A stretch of 64,000 bases of DNA from Tipula vernalis (GCA_958295665.1 OY282558.1:43958389-44022388), one strand, 5' to 3'. Numbered from the stretch's first letter, positions 1 to 13,643 are shown. Translations and numbers: made by a program. Notes: generated from the sequence alone by a model not told the origin.

Positions 1-655
1 GGACATGTGGCAAAAAGAATACAGTTCGCTAAGGCACACGTCAATTGGCCCCTAGAAAACTTACGAAATGTTTTATCGAGTGACGAAAGTAAAATTGTTC
101 TTTATGGTTCCACAGGTCGTCGGAAATATGTGAGGAGACCTCCAAACACTGCCCACGACCCAAAGTACACAGTAAAGACTGTTAAGCATGGTGGTGCAAA
201 ATTGATGGTTTAAGCTTGGTGTTCTCATACTATGGTGTTGGGCCGATATATCCCATAACTGGCATCATTGATAAATTTTTATACATTAAAATACTTGAAG
301 ACATCATACTATACCCTATGCTGAGTAAGAAATGACCCTAAAATGAGTGTTTTAGCAAGATAACGATCCAAAACACACAAGCAAACAGGCGAACTCACGG
401 TTTCGGAAGTACAAAATTAATCTTATGGAGTAGCCTACGCAATCACCGAACCTCAATTCCATGGAAAACGTGTGGGCTGATATTAAAAATAAAGTAAGCA
501 AAGTTAATCTAAAAAATACCCAGTAATTGTGCGAGGCAGAGTACGAAGCATGGAGTACAATACCGATTGAGAAATGTTAAAACTTAGTGGACTCTATGAA
601 AAGGAAATCCACAGTTGTCGTTCGTAATAATGGTCATGCAACTAAATATTGACTG
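1..655 (+). pseudogene. Tc1-like transposase relic, 5' end outside window
   Basis: Decayed transposase of a Tc1-type DNA transposon, the enzyme that cuts and pastes its own element. The open part (7-213) reads through the first catalytic Asp (motif SDESKIVLYG) and the stretch YVRRPPNT. Further downstream, in shifted frames, come DNDPKHTS near 365-390, carrying the second catalytic Asp, and MENVWADIKNKV near 460-495, carrying the final Glu of the DDE triad. The order and spacing match Tc1 transposases. The first open stretch ends at a stop at 211-213 and later pieces are separated by frameshifts, so it is not functional. The N-terminal DNA-binding domain and the left terminal repeat lie outside the window. 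I cannot place the right terminal repeat. Confidence 0.9.
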
Positions 656-844
656 CTTTATTAAAAACCAATACACAGAAGTGGTAGTTGTTAGGTTTTT
701 TTGATGCATTTTTTAATTATTCCTAAACATTGTTTCGGAAAGCTATTTTTGTGAACACCATGAAATGGATTTTTTTATTTATATTAATTTTTAATCAAAA
801 TAATAAATATTTGTTTGTCTTTTTATAGCTTAATATGACAATAT

Positions 845-1724
845 CAAATATATTTCAATAAGATTCTTTCGTCTTTTTATAGACAAAATATATTAAAAAT
901 AATGGCATTCACAACAATTTCGACTTGTTAATCAGAAAAAATGAAGAGGCCAATCATTTATAAATATATCAACAATTTCCAGAAAAAGTAGAAATATCAA
1001 AATCCCACCCGTACTTTAACCCGAGGTCAATACAAAGTGTATCGACTCCAAAAATGAAAAATTTCCTTGAGCTTCCTCTGTGGTAGTTTGGTTTCGTACT
1101 GATAAGTTCATACAAACAAAAAGTTCGGTCTACTCATCAGGTAGCTACGACTAAACTACAAAAATAAAATTCTAACTTCATACATTATGTATGAGGCAAT
1201 ATATTTTGTCTATAGAAAGCCGAAAGAATCTTATTGATTTAATACAGACAAAACTTTCTCTTTCTATTATTTGTGTGGGCATAAAACACACAGAAATGAG
1301 AGTTTTCCTTGAGTTTTTGATTTGGTGAATTTTATAATTCGCTAAGTCAATGCGTTCTTGCCTCATACATAATGTATGAAGTTAGAATTTTATTTTTGTA
1401 GTTTGGTCGTAGCTACCTGATGAGTAGACCGAACTTTTTGTTTGTACGAACTTATCAGTACACACTTACACAGTACGAAACCAAACTACCACCGAGGAAG
1501 CTCAAGGAAAGATTTCATTTTTGGAGTCGATACACTTTGTCTCGGGTTAAAGTACGGGTGGGATTTTGATATTTCTAGTTTTTCTGGTAGATATATTTAT
1601 AAATGATTGACCTCTTCATTTTTTCTGATTAACAAGTCGAAATTGTTGTGAATGCCATGTGAAAAAGCCGAAAGAATCTTATTGATTTAATACAGACAAA
1701 ACTTTCTCTTTCAAATATATTTCA
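845..1724. mobile_element. Foldback element with ~300-bp inverted arms
   Basis: Positions 902-1199 and 1359-1658 are inverted copies of each other with few mismatches, separated by a ~160-bp spacer. Pairing continues outward more weakly: 857-878 against 1662-1683. A ~48-bp module around AAAGCCGAAAGAATCTTATT occurs in the spacer (~1217) and again just right of the right arm (~1665). A 13-bp direct repeat CAAATATATTTCA sits at 845-857 and 1712-1724 and may be a target-site duplication. No protein is encoded; a 62-codon frame at 1178-1366 is incidental. A non-autonomous foldback or MITE-like element is the simplest reading. Confidence 0.7.
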
Positions 1725-1900
1725 TGAATAAATCTTAATCAAACTTGCGATTTTGAAAACTTATACGAGTTTTTTCTTCTTCTGGATAGCGCTGCTATTA
1801 ATATGAACACAACTGTATATAATAATGATATAATTTCTAAAAACTGATTTACTCTCTCTTGATATTTCCCCGGGTAGCACCGAGTATATCGGATAGTTTA

Positions 1901-2665
1901 TTATATATGCTGGTTTGAGGATCAAGTTCGGGGATTTATTAGTGTGTTGAATTTTCAGCCGAATTGGAGTTAGCTAGAGTCGAGTTCACGTACGCATATA
2001 GTTTTTCAGACCATGTTGATTTGGGAGTTGAGTTGGGCATTGAGTTTGGGGTTCAGTTATAGGATAAGTCGAAGATGTTTGAGATTAAGTTATATGCCGT
2101 TATTATTATATAAAATTTATGAATAATGTTACTTAAGTCGTTACTTAAAACTAAAGATTTTTACTTTTCAACCTCTTGCGCTACATATTCAAATAGTCAC
2201 ACGAAAGTGTATTATGAAAGATTGATCTACTTAATATTTGTTTTTGCAAGTATTAGGCTTTACCATCTGCAAATCGTTTTATAACAAATTTTTCAATAAA
2301 AATTCCCAGAATTATAAATAAAGCGAAATTTATTTAAAAAGCAGGGATAGGAACGACAATAACCGCGAGCATCATTACAAAGTTGAAGCTGGGGAGAAGT
2401 TGGAGGTAGGAGACTGAACGAGGAAATATAATTAGGGTTAAGTTGAGGAGCAAGTTTGGGGTTAAGTTGGAGATTGTGTTGAGTGTTGAGTTGAAAGTTG
2501 ATTTGGGGTTGAATTGGTGACTAAGTTGAGGGTAGAGTTAGGAGTTGATTTTGTGATTTCGTTGGAGATTACGCTGGGATTGAATTAAAGGTTGAGTTGG
2601 ATATTGAGGCTGGATTTTAAAGGGATTAAGGGGTTTAGTTAGGGATTGATTGATTCGGGAGTTAG
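1901..2665. repeat. Degenerate GAGTTGGGGTT-type minisatellite
   Basis: Imperfect runs of a G/T-rich motif (GAGTTG, GGGTTGAGTTGG, GGTTAAGTTGG) fill 1960-2080 and 2375-2665, with a non-repetitive A+T-rich interruption between them. The block is introduced by TTATATATGCTGGTTTGAGG, a leader that recurs at 25.26 and 25.76 kb before the same kind of repeat. It appears to be a dispersed family with a fixed left boundary. No coding potential is seen. Confidence 0.55.
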
Positions 2666-5600
2666 TTTGTGTTTTCACTTCCTTTTGTATATGAAATTAC
2701 TGCTGTACCAACATTACTGTTGCACATTATAATTATTTACTGTGGTAAAATATCTATGTCTGCTATGATAATATAATTCGTGATAACCAGTATTTTTTTT
2801 TCTTGTAATCGTTGGGCTAATTACCAATGGAATAATCCGCTGAGGACTACGTTCTACGTAAATATTGCTGTATCAGGCTAAACCGAAACAACACTTTTCT
2901 TATAGTAATATTTAGCTCATTATTGCATTTTGGTGTGTTACCGCTAGCTAAATTGGAATAAGTTCTTTAGATGAATTATGAAATTGTTGGATTTTTTGCA
3001 AAACATTACACCAAAAGGATGGAATTTTGTTTGTCACGTTTCAATTAGTAGTGCCTTTAGTGTAAATCACTTTTTTACGTCACTTATTAGTTTCGGTGGA
3101 TAGAACAGCACTGAAAGATTAGTAAAGGTAACGCACTCTAAGGTTGTTGAGGGTTTTTGAAATATGCTGCGTAATTCGTCTATAATTTTATACTTCTTTC
3201 AATTTGAAATGGACAAGTAGAATACGCATATTTGCGAAAAATGGTGTAAATAAAAGAAAGAAAACTGAATAATTATTGGGAACAAGTGTGTTATTTCCAA
3301 TTCAATTTCACAATTCAAATGAAATGACAGTATCAGGGACAAGTGGGATAGTAAGAGCATTTTATACATTTTTATTTGAGTAAAGTGTCTTATCTAATTA
3401 CAAAATTTTATAAATCAAAATTTTATTGTTTGTTTAAGTAGGTAAATCAAAAACTAAATTAAATATCAATCTACAGACTGAAACATAATAATTAGTATAT
3501 GTACAAAAGATTAGATTAAGGGTACACGAGGTATATGTAAATATATAGAACCGATATCATATTCAGTGAATTTTGAAAAAAACACTTTTCAACGATTGAT
3601 TTAAGACACTTCGAACTTATGTCCAAATATAAAAGAGATTATCTAGCATAGTTTTATTTAGCTTCTTTATTGACAAACATTTGTTATCGATAATTCAACG
3701 GTATTTAGCCACTATCTAGCGCACACATAATAAATAAACCACAGGTATTTTGTATACATTTTATTGAAATACCACCACAAAAACATAACACAACTCAATA
3801 TCTTATTTTACAATCTTGAGGAATTCTTAAATATACATAAAATAATACAAAAAAAAAAAAAAAAAAAAAATATAGATAAAATGTGTGCGGTGGTTTAATA
3901 TTGTAAAAATGTTGTTTATCTATTAAAAAATTTCTCAAATTTCCGATTTACGATCAAAAACAATTATTTTCGTTTAATTAAGAAGTTAAATACAATGTAA
4001 TTTCGTTAATTACTCATTATATATTGGTTTTGTCTTAATTAAAATAAGTTCAAATTAAATTGTATATATGGTATAATTTGTGGACACCTGGTAAATTTAT
4101 GAGTCGGCCGAATTGAAAAGCTTTGGTTTTGTCGTTCAGATCAATATTTTTACCAGTCTGTCGACATCAAACATAGTATATACGGTAACGTAAAAAAAAA
4201 GGTGGGAGACCTAAAGAATTAACCCACTCATTTTTGAAAATTATTATTAAATCCTCAGTTGCATAACCCTAACAAATTTGAATGTAAATAGCTATGTAAC
4301 AAAAAAGGTTAAGCCCACACAAGACTCTATGCCAAATAGGCTGAACTATGCGAAGAAGACATGAGACTGTAGAAATAATAATTCCACTCTACCATCGTTA
4401 TCAACATTATCGTATCCCTATACTTCATCGTCTTTTTCTGAAATTATTTTATGGTGGGCGATTCTAAACATACCTCTTAATTATTTGGTACAAGAAAAAA
4501 TTGTAAGAAAAGATATGTAGAATAGTGCTGAAGGTTTTTTTATATTAAATTGGTTGGAACGGGTTCTTGGTGCAATGGGCACTCGAGACAAAATTACAAG
4601 TTCATAATAGATATCGAAAAATTGCCCTATGAGGCCGAATTTTTAGTGAAGTATTCGATTTAAACAAATAAAGAATAAAATATTTTTAAAATTTTGCAGA
4701 TTAGAGCTACAAACATTATCCTTAAGTAGTGCTTCTCCAGTTATGCATACTCTTGCTCAGTTTTGGCAGCCATTTTATTTCGTGCACTAAACCGGTGTGA
4801 ATTATTTCACATAAATTAACAAAAAGTGTAAGTGTACGGAAATATAAGGTTGCCAACTTTCTAAAATGGTTCGACCGGCCAGAGGAAAAAAAAAAACGTC
4901 AGATAAAATAATTGAGGCGAGCCAACACCCGACTTTAAGGAAATTTTGGAAAATTTTTAATTTTTTGTTTTGTTTTTATTAATTTTTTTTAACATTTTGT
5001 TCTTATAGTTTTTCTGCAAATTGTGTAGCACGTGGAAGCCGCCACTTCCTTTTTTCACCAGGACCTACCAATTTAAGAAAAAAACCTTAAATATCAAGTT
5101 TCCACCATTTTACATTACATAATAGTTACTAAGGTAAAAGAAAGTAAAAAATTGAGGTATGACCAACATAAGAGTTTCTTTTACGAACGGGGAATTTTGA
5201 GAAACTGTAACATAGACAACTGTATCAACGTTAGAAACAAAATTTAAAGATGAATTTTGACGGATAACCAGTCGAATAATTATTCAATTTTATTATTATT
5301 CTATTTATCACATTTCATTTAAAAACATAAAACTGTTTAGCATTTAGCGCTATGAAGTTTCAAAACTTGTTCGGAAATTGATTGGTACCTTAAGTACGAT
5401 GTTCGAATTTTAACGTGAAATTACCATGATCAATTTCCTAAAAGGATTGTAGGTGGTCTTTACAAGGATTATTCCGTTTTTTCGAATTTTGACGTTGACT
5501 TGCGTCATGTTACCGACTTACAGGTGCATCAGGATTTTGGAAATTGTAATTTTCAGGGTCGATACTCGGTTATTATTCGAATGGAAAAACTTTTCAAAAA

Positions 5601-5799
5601 TATTTTTCAAGTTTTATTTCAGTTTTTTTTATCAAAAATCTTTTTTTTTTTTGGTTTGCTAATTAATTGTCTGGTGGCGTCATCAATTTGATTGCTGCAT
5701 TTCATTAGCATCATTAGCATCACCTTCCACCGCTACTTTGTTTTTGGCATACCTTAGTTATTGGTACTGACCATTGGTACATTTTTTTCGAAATATGTA
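2666..5799. other. A+T-rich DNA without recognised genes
   Basis: No convincing coding region on either strand. It contains a pure poly-A tract at 3849-3870 and many short A/T runs. The small frames at 5453-5691 overlap one another, are compositionally biased (Phe/Ile-rich from poly-T) and match nothing I recognise. Confidence 0.6.
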
Positions 5800-6790
5800 C
5801 GTAGATTATTCAAGATTATATAAATTTTTTACATATAGCATTGGGTTAGGTGAGACTCTTGAAATCTGAGATTTTAAGAAGATTGGATTAAACTAGATTT
5901 CCGGGGTTGACTATCGGTTGCGTTAAGTGTTTTGGCGTCAAAGTTATTCGATATTTTCGAGATTATGCGACGTCATCCAGTTATTTTTCCAAGAAAAATG
6001 TTTTTTGTGCTTTTGAGTTGCTTAGCATTGAGATGTATACAGATTGCTAATGATTAGTATTCTAATTTTATTCGAGATCTTCGTAAAAATTTGTAATTTC
6101 TCGAGAATATGAAGATTATCGAGCTTTTCGAGATTATTCGAGTCTAATCGAGTTTGTCTCACTGAGTTTTATGTAACATATTATTATAAAGGATTTGATA
6201 CAATACATTTTCCGGCTTTTTTTCATTTTTCTCGAGATTCTTGGAATTATCCAGATTTCCGGATATAAACAATGCGAAGTTGCTTGGCACCGAAGTTATT
6301 CGAAAATATCAACATTATTCAATATTTTTGATATTATTTGTGCGATGTCTGCATAATATTTTTCAGATTATTCGAGATTTTCGGGAAATTCAAAATTTTT
6401 TGTGATTATCGATATTTTTCTAGAATTCTTATTACAGAATTAATGATCTGCTCAGAATCGAGTTATTTAAGGTTATGTTAAGTTTGCAGGATATTGATTT
6501 ACAAAGGTAACATTTTTTGAGAATATTTGAGATTATTCGAGTTCCTTGAAATAATTTTGAATAATTCCGGATATTGAGTATTGGGTTGCTTGGTATATTG
6601 AGATTATTCGTATTTTCGAAATTAACATTGAAGATAATTCGAAATTTTTAAGATTTTTGGGATTACCTGCTTGTTGTTTCAGTTAATTCAAAACTTTTGA
6701 TGATGTTGTTAGTAATTCTTCGAGATTTTATGTAATTTTGCAGTTTCGAGGAAATTTTTTGACATACTATATTAAAAATTTTTCGAAAAT
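5800..6790. repeat. Degenerate TTCGAGATTATT-type repeat
   Basis: About 1 kb in which the motif ATTATTCGAGATTTTCGAGA and close variants recur irregularly. The densest part is 6100-6150, where TCGAG occurs several times in 50 bases. Spacing is not constant, so this is a heavily mutated short-motif array rather than a clean satellite. A short echo of the same motif occurs near 28970-29010. No coding content is seen. Confidence 0.5.
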
Positions 6791-9700
6791 TGCTTCATGT
6801 TGATTTAACTAAATTTCATTGAAAACCCTTCATTTGTTCCGACGATCAACTGTCCGATCGATGACCGGCTTATTGCTGTGAAAAACGGCAGGACCGATTC
6901 AAAACGGGCCAGTAGGCAACCCTATAACTGGAAAAGTGTAGTATATATAAAAAGTGTAAATAGCTAGCAGAACCTGGTATGGGCCTATATATTCGTAAAT
7001 TGGATAGGTGACGCTTTCCAAAATAATTTTTGTTATTAAAATAAAAAGGTTGAGGATGTGAACAGATGTGTATAATACAGCCAAATAGCAAAAATTGTTT
7101 CCGAAAGCTTGACTTGTCCACTTTATGGAAATATAGGCCTGGACATGGTTCTGCTGTCGTTAATTTGTATAGCTACAGTCTGCGTGAAAAACTTCACATC
7201 GATTTGCACTAAATCTAATAATTTCTTAAACTTTCTGTCTTTCTTTTATCCAGGCCGATGCCACCTTTGAATTAATCGTTTGATATTATATCTTGACAGA
7301 CAACAACATGTTTTAAAACCGTTCGAACTACAAGATAATTCCACAATTTAGGGGAATTTCGTACTACATTCGGCTGCATATAACTTGTGTTTTGAATGGA
7401 TATGATTCTAGTTCTGCAAATTCTTCATTTAATACGACTTATTTGCTTTGATTCCTGCGTTCATGTAATTCTTGCACACTCAGGAATCGTTACACAAAAA
7501 CTTTAGATGGCAACTACACAATGCCAAAACACATCGTTGAAATGGGTTTTCGACAGTCAATAGTTATCCATGTGGGATATTGTACACATGTTTGAATGAA
7601 AAATAACATCTCGAAAAAAGTCTCGAAAATTAAAAATTTCGAATGAAAGTCCTTCTGCACGATGTGGTTAACCTGCGAATATGAGTAAGAAATCATAAAG
7701 AATTTAAACGAAATATTTGACATATGGGCCAAACGCTTAGGTTCGTGTAAAATATTTCGTTTTTATTTTTAAACCTTTACATCCGAACGGCACCGCTCAG
7801 GCGCCATCCTACTTCAACTCGAACGGTGGTTGAGAGGCGCCATCACTTATTTAAAATTATTTTGTTTGATTTTTTACAATTTTTAATTAAAATTACTGTT
7901 GGGTAGTTGATTAGCTTCACAGGTTTAACCACTTTTACACTATTTTCCTGCTCTATTTCTTAAAAAATGCTCTACAAATCATAAAAACAACGTTTTATAA
8001 AATCTCGAAACCATTTAACCATTCGGCTTTCGAGATTTTTGTCCCTTTCCAGATTTTTTCTTTCGATATTTTTAAAAATGATTTTCGACATTTTCTTCAA
8101 TCCAGAATTTTTGCTTTCTAGAAAACGTGTTGATTCCCTTAATTGAGCATCTCAGCCACGTTGAAACTCTTTGTCAAGAAATAAATAGGTTTCAGCGCTG
8201 CTAAGGGTCCCTTCTATGGACTCAATGGCCGTCGCAGGCACCAAACAAGACTGTAAAAAATGAAATGTTTGCAGTCCTTGACGAGTTTGGAAATGATCAG
8301 GACTTCTAAACAATTTCAAATCATGCCTAAGGAGAAGGTGTGCAACTGAGGCAAAAACTACGAATAATATTTTGTGTTCCGTTACGTTTGGTTAACAATT
8401 CTTGAATTTCATCACACAATAGAAGCAAATGATCGTATCGGTAAGGGGTTTGCCCAAAAATTATTCTATATTATCAATATCCAATACCAATATTCCGCAT
8501 TAATGTTGCGGAACTTAAGCATAGCTTTGATTTATTTGCAATTGTGCGATCGTTACCAAAATTGATCCCGAGATTTCGGGGTCCTAAAATATTTTAAAGC
8601 AACTGGAATGCAATTTTCTTGGTCGGTAATTTAACATCTATGAAAATTCGTTTGACATTTACCGCGTGAAATCGTTACCGTCTCGTATAATGTACAGGTT
8701 TATTTGGAACAGTTTATTTGGAACTGAGTGAGAACCCGAAAAACCAATTTTAACCGTAGTTAAAATATAACTTTCACTTTCTAACTAAATGGTTTATTTC
8801 GGGTTATATAATAACTTTTTTAATTTTTAACCTTCATTTAACAGTTTTTGATTAAAACTGATTTAAAACTTTAAACCATGTGTAATTTTGAACTCATATT
8901 GAATAAACTTTATTTGCAGCTAACGCTTCCCAAATTTATTTTAAGTAGTTTTCAAACTTGGCCGTTTACCTTATTTTGAATTAGCTCATTAGCTACCGTA
9001 TGCTGTTAAGTGATTTTAGCTCGTTGGCATTCTTTTCCAACAATATGTGCAAAAAATATGTGGCCAGATTTACCTATAGAGTCGGGCCTAGGGCGGCTAA
9101 ATTAAGAAGTATCAAGGATTCACACTCTATAGCTTTCCAGTCGTTAATTCTGTGAAACTATGTAAGATAATAGTGTGAAAAGTCAGCTACTTTCTAAGAG
9201 ATGGAGTTTTGATCTCAAAATGATGTCGGTTGCGTATTATTTTCATTCAGAGACGAACCTCAAATTCCAAGCCGATATGACATTTACTTTTGATCTGGAA
9301 GTTATCGAAAGCAAAGAACTTTAATATTTTTTGCTTCTCTGGAAAAAAGCGAATTTCATAAATTAAATACTAATTTTTGCTCGGAAGAACTATCACGCAA
9401 ATTGAAGAAAAGATAACAGTATTATTTCGTCAGTTTCGGACACTCTGCATCCCTAAAGTTTGCATTACAATTTTTTTTTCTTTTCTAAAAAGCATAATTT
9501 TTCGAGGAGTAAGGATTCCCGAAATTAATGAAATAAAATTTCTGGAGAAACGTGATTTAAAAATTTCTTTAAAACGGCCATTCCTCAACTAGTGAACATT
9601 AAACGTCTGTCAAAAGAGACGAAGTATTATTGTGCAAGCTTATATTTTGTATTACTACGAGTGTATGAATTTAAAGATTACATTTTAAATAAAACAAATT

Positions 9701-11858
9701 GTAAGATTACATATAACGCTATTCCTCCGACAAGCTGTTGATGACGCCCTATTGATTTTACATTTTTTTCTCATTCAATATACTGTAGGATTAAATTAAC
9801 AGCCCAAAGTTTTTATATTACGTAAATGTTGTAAAATTAATATAATCTTTCAAACCACATTTTAAACATCGGCCTTTATTCGCAAAATCTAACAAAGTTG
9901 GGACGAATCTCAACAGAGCTCTGTTTATTTCGGTTATTGATAAATTATTTGAATGGTTGAAAGATTTTTATGATAACGCCTAAACATAAACTTCAGCACA
10001 ATTTTCGTTTTTAGCATTTAATTAAATCAATACCTCAAGTACATATTTCATTAAATTTAAGAAATTTAATACTAAAAGGTCAATCATTTTAAATTCCACA
10101 TAAAAATTCTGACAATTTTTTTTTTTTATTAAACTGAAGTGCTCACATATCAATCAAAATTCGAATAAAATAAAATCCATTGACAATATAAAGTGATTAT
10201 CCCCCTAAGAATACTTTATACATAATAAAAAAGCACTCAAAAAACTAAAACGAGATTCTATCGATGCATAATTCTCATTACGCAATGACACATACAAAAT
10301 AAAAAAAATGTCTAAAATTAGCATGGATTCCCTGATCAACTTGTACAGAAAAAAAAACTAAATTCCGTAATTAAATTGTTTGGCCTCTCCTCGTGTGCCT
10401 TCTTCTATTTTTGTAGTACTAATTATCATTTTTGATTAAAATTGACGTAAATTAATAAATTAAAAAAAAAAAAATACACATAAATTTCTTTTAACATGAA
10501 ACCTAATCGTCTTAATTATTTTAATTAAATTATTTTTTATTTTCGCCTTCGATCCGTATTCTGTATAAATGTATGTATTGTAGATACAGCAGAAATAATA
10601 AAATCACAAATATACATATAACCCCTTGCTGATTTATTCTGATTTTTATTTATTATGAAGCACAAAACACAAAATTGATTTAATTATCGATGAATTTAAA
10701 ATTATGTAATCTATTTTTAAAAAGGAATACATAACATAATTAAGGTTTCATAATTTAAAAATATGAACAAAATTCCTCTTTTCCTCCCCCACTATACTCT
10801 CATTTAATTTGTAATATTTATTTCTATCTTGAAAATAACGAGAGATGCGAGCTTTAAGCTTTTTACGTAACTATAATGACAAATTGTGTATTTAATATTT
10901 ACCAGTCATTATGGATTTAATTAAAAAAAAAAAGAAAATCGTAATAATCATTAATATTTACAATAATTATTACTTTTGCCGATGTGTAATGGAAATTGTA
11001 TACGGTACACGAAGTGATTTTTTATTTTTTTTTTGCTCATACTTTCTATAATTTTGAAGCATTTCGAGATTAAATTCTCAAGTGGCGTTCGAAAATTTCA
11101 TAAGATAAATAAATAAAAATTCGATTCACATTTTGTTGTCGTATTTTCATATTGATTTTCCCTTTTTTATTTTTTATTATTCCAAATCAGAATTGAATGA
11201 CATTATTATTTGGGTTAAATTGACATACAACAATAATAACACGACGATGCACAGTGGTAAAAATAAAAAAACGATCCATTTACCACAATTTGCATGTCTA
11301 ATTTGATCAGAGTGATTAAACATTTTTATTAGAGTAAGTTTTTGTAAGAATGTGAGAATATTTTCATCAAACAAACCAAATTTTATCTTAATCGGATTAA
11401 GATGTAATAAGATAAGAAGTAAATTGATACTAAACATTTTTATGTTTCCGCAAACTAAGGTCGGAAGAATTAAACTTTAACTCGCAAAATTTGTATAAAG
11501 TTTCCGATTTTAATTCGGAGAACCAGCGGAATAAATTAAAGTCGGAAAATATTCATAAAAAATGTAATTAAGCTTGTAAAAAAAATTAGTTTCTAATCTT
11601 AGTTTTCTTCTAGTTCTTATCCGAGTTTAATTTCACATTTTGTGGAATTAAATTAACAATTTTTTTCTACCCTAATTCCATTTTTCTACGATAATAATTC
11701 CTGCGACTTTGTTTATTTGTTCCATTTGTATGCCTTTCTCATGAACTCAGTGGCTCCGCTTGGCACTCTTACGGTTTCGGCTACACAACACTGACAAGCA
11801 AATCGTTCAAAAAAAGTGTTGCCATAGTTTTAAGAAAAAACGGTTGAGAAAGGTCTAA
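6791..11858. other. Long A+T-rich stretch, no gene seen
   Basis: Five kilobases without a recognisable protein, RNA gene or mobile element. Short frames (for example 6870-7121, 7514-7732, 9377-9592 and 11177-11437) have no family motif, low-complexity composition and no conserved copy elsewhere in the window. The part from 9.6 to 11.7 kb is especially rich in poly-A/T. It could be intergenic or intronic; the sequence alone does not decide. Confidence 0.55.
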
Positions 11859-12184
11859 TGTAATGAATAGGCCTCCGTTAGAACCACCTGTTGATAATAA
11901 AATTTATCAATCGGTAAAACTTTGGCTGTGTAAACGGCCGTTTGGCTAGCTGCTCAGCCTGGGCGGGTTCTTCATCAGTTGTGTTTGATCTGTAACTGAC
12001 CGTTATCTAGCACTGCGAAGGAAAAGGCACAACCCATCTTTCTATCTACGAACAACTTACTCGATTAGGCTTTCATTCAAATTTGTTTTTTTTTTTTTTT
12101 GAAATTCTCGATCACTATCACTCAGGGCAATTGAATAGCGGAAACTTAACCTAATAGCGGCCGAGTATTAATATACGCCCTACA
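11859..12184 (-). repeat. 3' LTR of decayed gypsy element
   Basis: Aligns with 13644-13875: both share TAGCTGCTCAG, the stretch TGATCTGTAA(C/T)TGACCGTTATCTA and, near the far end, ATTGAATAGCG followed by CCTAATA(G/A)CGGCC. In the plus orientation it begins TGTAATGAATAGG and probably ends ...CCTACA, giving TG...CA termini. A poly-T run near 12088 may have lengthened it. The internal genes read on the minus strand, so this left copy is the 3' LTR. Boundaries are approximate. Confidence 0.7.
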
Positions 12185-12619
12185 ATCGTGGGGACGCCAT
12201 ATCTAAGAGATGTCTCATACGAGCCATTCAATTAACACAATGTAAAACGCAATGAAAAATAATGCAACGTCTGACCAGGTTCGTTCCCTAATTCAAACGC
12301 TTATGCTTTCTGAAATTTCGACATTTTTAATTGAGTCACTTTGTATGAAATTCCTGGCAAACACCTTTTACCCAATTGTAAAGGGCTGAACAGCTTTAAC
12401 AGCTTTTTCTTCACCAATGTGACAGAAGAAATCCATTAACTGTAACTTTCTTCGATGGCACCCCTGAACAAAGCAAGACGGAAACTTCTTCGCAATCACA
12501 CCAAGTTTAGCCTTTTGCCAAGAATCAAGTTTATGAAAGATTTTGTCAGATGTATTTTCACTAGATATCTGTGATATTTGATTCTGTAGTTTATCGGTAG
12601 AAATAAAATTTTTTAGACG

Positions 12620-12916
12620 AAAAGCTACCTAAAAATTAATTCCCAAATAAAAAGTTTGGCCGAGATTTGGAGCTATGTGTAGAGTTATCGCATTACTTTG
12701 AACCATAAACGTTACTTGAGCGCGAGTGTGACCCAAGATTGTCGCTGCGGACTCATTGGCTGTTCTAAGGGATGACGGTAATTAACGAAATTACACCTTT
12801 AAATTGCTAAGGAATTTTTCGCTGCCTTTACCTAACACCGAAACGTTTGCGCCGCTGTCATGTAACCCAACCATTTTGTTACCAAATATTTCGACTTCGG
12901 CGTAAGGTCTTCTATC
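12620..12916 (-). pseudogene. Gypsy-type retropepsin relic
   Basis: Aspartic protease segment of a Ty3/gypsy Pol, which would process the Gag-Pol polyprotein in the virus-like particle. On the minus strand 12791-12916 reads without interruption through RPYAEVEIFGNKMVGL and the active-site loop LHDSGANVSVLG, with the catalytic Asp in D-S-G and the flanking hydrophobic residues expected of retropepsins. A stop follows at 12791-12793. Further on (12660-12620) the stretch IAPNLGQTFYLGINFW resembles the protease/reverse-transcriptase linker (the 'LG.DFW' region) of gypsy elements. No reverse transcriptase, RNase H or integrase follows before the 3' LTR, so most of pol is deleted. Confidence 0.85.
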
Positions 12917-12999
12917 AGTTGCGTCGTTTATTAAGGCACCAGGCCATAACATGCATTTAATTTTTTTACGGTTAGCCCAATATCTTTGGTTTCTTTATA

Positions 13000-13445
13000 A
13001 TTTCCGGGATGTTTTTGGTTGATAATATTGAAGTGATTTCAGATCTGACATCATTTGGTTTTTACTACAACTTTTGGTTTGTCCCCTGACTCAACGTTGT
13101 CTGTGTTACAGCATTGTTTTGATCGGATTTGGCTGTTGCAATTTTCGGAGGCCAGATACAGCCATTTCCCGACCTCTTGGAGGTGACGTAAATCGTCATC
13201 GATCAAATATTTTAGTTAAGTCTTCTTGAAGTTGCACCCAAGTTAGTCGAGGATTTCGTTCAATATATGTACATACAGTACCATTCCGCAGCAGTGTCTT
13301 TGAGAAAATAACTTATATCGGTGGCTTAGGGATCTAGTTTAGCAGATTCATGAGGCATGTTTGGTGCTAGTACTGGATGTTTATTTTCAAAATCTATCTG
13401 CAGTTTTAATTTTTCTAATGGAAACCCATATAGCCAAAACAAAAA
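13000..13445 (-). pseudogene. Gypsy gag relic upstream of the protease
   Basis: Weak minus-strand trace of a retrotransposon capsid. Around 13330-13430 the reading includes FPLEKLKLQIDFENKHPVLA, and just downstream ISYFLKDTAAEWY, which resembles the 'L.G.A..WY' capsid motif of gypsy-type Gag. It lies between the 5' LTR (13644-13875) and the retropepsin (12791-12916) in the right order and orientation. Several stops and frameshifts break it, and no intact zinc knuckle can be read. The region 12925-13640 is otherwise non-coding. Confidence 0.55.
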
Positions 13446-13625
13446 AACAAAAATCAAAACGTGAAATTAATTACGGAACTGTAATGGCAAACTGCCACTT
13501 ATACAAATCCGCACGATGTTTAAAAAAGTTAAAAAACCAAAAATTTGAATAAACCAATTTAATTTAATTAGCAAAATATGTTTTAACGCCACTGTATCAA
13601 AGTGCCGCAATTTAGAATTTATCGC

Positions 13626-13643
13626 CGTTAGTTTGGGCGACAC
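13626..13643 (-). other. Probable primer-binding site next to the 5' LTR
   Basis: On the minus strand the LTR ends ...TTACA(G) and is followed by TGTCGCCCAAACTA. This resembles a TGGCGCCCAAC-type primer-binding site complementary to a tRNA 3' end. One changed base and neighbouring decay make this tentative. Confidence 0.4.
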
